A stretch of 64,000 bases of DNA, taken from positions 1-64,000 of the forward strand of contig NZ_JAOQAH010000083.1 in NCBI RefSeq assembly GCF_025963695.1. Reading direction: 5' to 3'. Within the stretch, counting starts at the first letter, position 1, and the number at the start of each line of letters is the position of its first letter. Source of the DNA: Segetibacter sp. Its GTDB lineage: Bacteria > Bacteroidota > Bacteroidia > Chitinophagales > Chitinophagaceae. The position numbers and the translations under genes were made by a program. Under the pieces are notes generated by a model, which saw nothing but the letters and a program-made list of their open reading frames with translations, did not search any database and was not told the origin of the DNA. This document shows positions 60,895-64,000 of the stretch, piece after piece.

Positions 60895-63048
60895 TTATCC
60901 CACCATTACTTTATTATAAGCCATTATGAAAAGTGCACCCAGGTTTTTGTATGGCGGTACGTAGTCTTCGAACATGTTATTGTCCTTCAATTTCTTGCCT
61001 AAGTTTTTCCACATTTCGGGCCAGTTCAAATCTTTGCCCTGCCTGAGCGTTTCTGTTATACTCATAATCATTGGTCCGTTAACAGCTCCGGTTCCGGTTT
61101 GCTTACTAGCGATTATATGAGCATAAGGAGAGATATCGAGCACACGGTTTATATTTTGGTACCCACCGCAGCTTCCCAGGAAAACAACTTTAGTTGTTCT
61201 GAATAATTGCTTTATTGTTGAGGCTACATGATAACTATGGCCACGATGTATTACAATAGTTGGCGTTAATTCATTGTCACTAAGATATTCCCCCAAATTT
61301 TCCTGCGCTTTATCATCTAATCCTTCTTTTTCGTCGAGGGGCTTGTTGGCATAAATAATAACAGGTATACCCTTCGTTGAACTTACTTCTATCCAGTCTG
61401 GCTTATTGACCATTTTCCATCCGGGAGTGTTATACAAACTCTTGAATTGATTATAAGAATAAAGACCATCCTTATCTCCAAAAAAGAATTGCTGAATAAC
61501 AATTTTACCTTTAGCATCTTTTAAGGAGTTGTTGTTAACGATGTAAATAGGAGGAATGCCAAACTTTTTAGATATATCTATTGTACTTGTAGAGTCAAGA
61601 CTTAGAAATATACTGTTTAGAAGATCGTAAATAGCCAACCCTCTTTTGTTCTCGTCTTTGTTTTGCTGTTGTAAGTTAGATTGAACTTCTTCTAAGATTA
61701 GTTTTCGTAGCGCCTGGTCAGAAATACTTGCATAACTGTCCGCCACATCTACTGCGTCTTCAAGGCTTCCTGTTTTTTCTAACCCACCTGCAAAAGACCG
61801 CATCAAAATTTCAGCATTTGCCTTCTCCATCCTTACCAAGAAGTTGTCGAGTGTATTGTAGTTTGCTGCCATTTTAATGAACTTTTTAAAATGGTCAAAG
61901 TTTACACTCATTAGAAGAGAGTCGCTGTTAGGGTTTTTCATTCGTTGAAATATCCTTTCATACACCTTTAGGTAGCTGCTTGTATATATTTCAGTCTCGG
62001 CCATTACACATAAGTAGTACAGCTCCTGTGGATTTAAGGGTTCTACTTTTTTCATTCTGATAATATCCGGCTCGTCGTGGAGGCCATTGATAACATTGAT
62101 AAAACTTTCAATAGCTTTCCGCCTAAGCATTTCTGTTAGTGCTGCCATAGCCATTGGGGTGTCCCTTTTTCGTAAACGTTCCGCATAATCAATTTGCGTA
62201 TTTACCAGCAGCCTGTAGTACTTAAACTCGTCACTTTTACTCTTGTCAATTTCCTCTCGCGTAACTCTGCCTTTATATAAATTATCAAGGAAAGGAAAAT
62301 ATAAGCGGCCTTCTTTTAAAGAAGCCAAACTTGCAATTGTTTTAATTAAAGGATCGTCGCTGTTGTGAATCTTTTTGCCAATTTCGGTATTTGATTGGGC
62401 GTATGAATACACATCTTCCTGATGTGTGCGGGCAGCTACTTTTAAAAGACTATCAGCAAATGCAGCATTAGGGTTTGCTTTTAAAATTTGGAAGATTTTT
62501 TCGGGATGCTTTTGCGAGTTCTTCAGAAGAAGTGCTTCCTTACCCTCAATAATTCCAACATTTTTCTGGAAGGCAACGCATTTTACAAGTATGTCTCCTA
62601 TTTCATACTCGTTCTCAAGTAGCACCGGTTTTATAGATTGCTTTTTCTTTTCAAGGATCATGGCCTCTTCATAAGCATTAATAAGGTCCTGCAATTGATC
62701 CCCTTTCAAATTTCTAGACCTGTAACTACTTTCAAAGAAAGACAACGCTTCATTTAAGCTTCTAATAAACTTAACTTTTTGGTTTGCATCAAGGCTATTA
62801 TCTGCTTCAATATTATCCTGAAGTTGATCTACTTTATTAAAAAGAGCATACGTTATTTGTTGATTTACTTCTGGGTCGTTCGTCGCATTAAAAAAATGAT
62901 CTTCTTTTCTATCAAGCTTGTCAATTCCTTTTTGACTCTTGTCAACATTCTCATGAAAAATTTTTCTCATCAATGGAACCACGGGTCTTTGAGCGAAGGT
63001 GTGAAGCGAGAGCAATACAAGAAGTAGAAACAGTAAATTTTTGGACAT
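60895..63048 (-). CDS. Large secreted protein with a possible clan CD (caspase-like) cysteine-protease C-terminus
   Basis: 717 residues from the ATG at 63048 (MSKNLLFLLLVLLSLHTFAQ is a clear signal peptide; an ATG at 63057 adds three residues). Residues about 25-490 are charged and helical with no named domain. The last 180 residues look alpha/beta: strand TPTIVIHRGHS, helix YHVASTIKQLF, strand TKVVFLGSCGG. That His-then-Cys arrangement (about His604 and Cys627) is the layout of clan CD peptidases such as caspases, gingipains and CHAT domains, though the spacing is short. No family was recognised, and protease activity is inference. The gene has its own terminator. Confidence 0.7.
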   Translation of the reverse strand: MSKNLLFLLLVLLSLHTFAQRPVVPLMRKIFHENVDKSQKGIDKLDRKEDHFFNATNDPEVNQQITYALFNKVDQLQDNIEADNSLDANQKVKFIRSLNEALSFFESSYRSRNLKGDQLQDLINAYEEAMILEKKKQSIKPVLLENEYEIGDILVKCVAFQKNVGIIEGKEALLLKNSQKHPEKIFQILKANPNAAFADSLLKVAARTHQEDVYSYAQSNTEIGKKIHNSDDPLIKTIASLASLKEGRLYFPFLDNLYKGRVTREEIDKSKSDEFKYYRLLVNTQIDYAERLRKRDTPMAMAALTEMLRRKAIESFINVINGLHDEPDIIRMKKVEPLNPQELYYLCVMAETEIYTSSYLKVYERIFQRMKNPNSDSLLMSVNFDHFKKFIKMAANYNTLDNFLVRMEKANAEILMRSFAGGLEKTGSLEDAVDVADSYASISDQALRKLILEEVQSNLQQQNKDENKRGLAIYDLLNSIFLSLDSTSTIDISKKFGIPPIYIVNNNSLKDAKGKIVIQQFFFGDKDGLYSYNQFKSLYNTPGWKMVNKPDWIEVSSTKGIPVIIYANKPLDEKEGLDDKAQENLGEYLSDNELTPTIVIHRGHSYHVASTIKQLFRTTKVVFLGSCGGYQNINRVLDISPYAHIIASKQTGTGAVNGPMIMSITETLRQGKDLNWPEMWKNLGKKLKDNNMFEDYVPPYKNLGALFIMAYNKVMVG

Positions 63049-63307
63049 ATGATACATAGGTCAACAAAAATACTACCAAAGCCCGTTCCGTATCATCCTC
63101 TTTAAGTTTTTAGGTTTTTATTAGTGCTAATCGTAATACTGCTTACAATATTCAAGCAACGTCCTCCTGTAAAATCCGGTATAGCAGGCAGCTTTATTTG
63201 ATTTTTTATAGATACTTTTAAAACTGCTTAAGTATATGATTGTACAACTTGTAAAGGAGTTAACAATTATATAATGCATTCAATCGGGTTGCACATTACC
63301 TTAAAAT

Positions 63308-63315
63308 TACTTTTG
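63308..63315 (+). promoter_or_regulatory. Candidate -7 box for the response regulator gene
   Basis: TACTTTTG (TAnnTTTG), 16 bp before ATG 63332, with a TTG 16 bp further upstream (shorter than the usual spacer). Confidence 0.4.
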
Positions 63316-63331
63316 TCTAAACAATTTGTTA

Positions 63332-64000
63332 ATGGAGGCTACTTTAAAAAAGGTTTTAATAGTTGATGATGAACCAGATATTCTTGAAATCATTTCTTAC
63401 AACCTGAAGAAAGAAGGATATGAAATTGTAACAGCTAAAAACGGAATCGAAGCATTAGAAAAAGCTTCCTCTTTTGAACCAGACCTTGTTATTCTTGATA
63501 TTATGATGCCTAAAATGAATGGCATCGAGGTCTGTAAAGCGTTGCGATCGAAGCCTGAATACAATAATACGCTTATCATATTTCTTACTGCTCTAAGCGA
63601 CGAGTCTTCTCAAATCAAAGGGCTCGAAACAGGCGCCGACGACTATGTAAATAAACCAATCAGCCCAAAGGTTTTGGTAAGCCGGGTGAACGCAGTTTTT
63701 AGAAGAATACATAAAGAAGACGGCAAAACACTACGACTTGGAAACATGATTATAGACCCCGAAAAGTTTATGGTTGTTCTGGATGGAAGTGATATTGTAC
63801 TTGCAAAAAAGGAATTTGAGTTACTTTATTTACTTGCTTCAAAGCCAGGACGCGTTTTTTTGCGAAATGAGATACTCAGCCAGGTTTGGGGAGCCGAGGT
63901 AATTGTTGGAGACCGCACGATAGATGTACACATCAGAAAAATAAGACAGAAGCTTGGAATAGATTGTATAACAACAGTAAAAGGTGTAGGTTATAAATTT
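63332..64000 (+). CDS. OmpR/PhoB-family response regulator, 3' end beyond window
   Basis: Two-domain response regulator, 223 codons visible and no stop reached. Receiver: Asp12-Asp13 in LIVDDEPDILEI, phospho-acceptor Asp56 in VILDIMMPKMNG, Thr87 and Lys108 in GADDYVNKPISPK. The winged-helix domain covers about 125-223: AKKEFELLYLLASKPGRVFL, VWGAEVIVGDRTIDVHIRKI, KGVGYKF, which is the recognition-helix and wing end, so only a few codons are missing. A cognate histidine kinase would be expected to the right of the window. PhoB-like regulation (phosphate) is possible, unproven. Confidence 0.94.
   Translation, partial: MEATLKKVLIVDDEPDILEIISYNLKKEGYEIVTAKNGIEALEKASSFEPDLVILDIMMPKMNGIEVCKALRSKPEYNNTLIIFLTALSDESSQIKGLETGADDYVNKPISPKVLVSRVNAVFRRIHKEDGKTLRLGNMIIDPEKFMVVLDGSDIVLAKKEFELLYLLASKPGRVFLRNEILSQVWGAEVIVGDRTIDVHIRKIRQKLGIDCITTVKGVGYKF

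Noticed and set aside
1..64000. tRNA or rRNA genes
   Set aside because: Reading both strands I found no TPsiC-arm-like GGTTCGAATCC segments in a cloverleaf context and no rRNA-like sequence; a dedicated scan could still find an atypical one.

Overview
The window is a chromosomal stretch of an AT-rich member of the Bacteroidota, most likely the Chitinophagaceae or a near relative. Supporting signs are protein features typical of the phylum (futalosine-pathway menaquinone genes, a bacterial heptaprenylglyceryl/geranylgeranylglyceryl phosphate synthase, the ileS-DksA-like pair, LytS/LytTR two-component genes, adenosylcobalamin-dependent ribonucleotide reductase, a single-chain glycyl-tRNA synthetase), -7 boxes of the form TAnnTTTG, and almost no Shine-Dalgarno sequences. 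No rRNA, tRNA, CRISPR array, prophage or intact insertion sequence was seen; this is mainly housekeeping chromosome.

Layout. 1-4450: partial acetyltransferase; a minus-strand operon of two 6-pyruvoyl-tetrahydropterin synthase paralogues, folE and fabD; then mqnB-mqnD of the futalosine menaquinone route. 4451-9305: cobalamin-dependent methionine synthase as two separate polypeptides, with a broken ORF6N gene between them and a broken Uma2 gene downstream. 9602-15265: recR-yceI, an Ig-like lipoprotein, sucD, a FAD oxidoreductase and a small membrane protein. 15487-22470: a tetR-tolC-adaptor-RND efflux operon with a likely autoregulatory operator. 22730-32079: a beta-barrel protein, mfd, a flavin reductase, glyS, dtd-mazG-like genes and arfB. 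32134-45275: flippase, ileS with a Lys-rich DksA-like partner, an MsbA-like exporter, rbfA-lolC/E, wecA-like, frr, scpA. 45441-56646: dxs, LytS/LytTR pair, M28 peptidase, prenylglyceryl phosphate synthase, nrdJ, two small genes. 57142-64000: a DUF4142 protein carrying 33-residue tandem repeats, a second ABC exporter, a large secreted protein with a possible caspase-like C-terminus, and the start of an OmpR/PhoB-type regulator.

The most striking signal is not a gene. Sixteen copies of a short element (about 60-90 bp, core TGCGACGCAA) lie between genes. They occupy nine of the ten convergent gaps (the tenth is only 8 bp) and none of the ten divergent gaps. In several cases one end, ending in a TGGTACnAAAA-like sequence, abuts the intrinsic terminator or stop codon of the facing gene. 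Some of the gaps that carry copies also hold decayed gene fragments (Uma2, ORF6N, DUF4870). Other noteworthy structures are a 63-bp perfect palindrome after the DUF4142 gene, an inverted repeat lying inside the predicted tetR promoter, and several TAnnTTTG boxes so close to start codons that the messages should be leaderless or nearly so.
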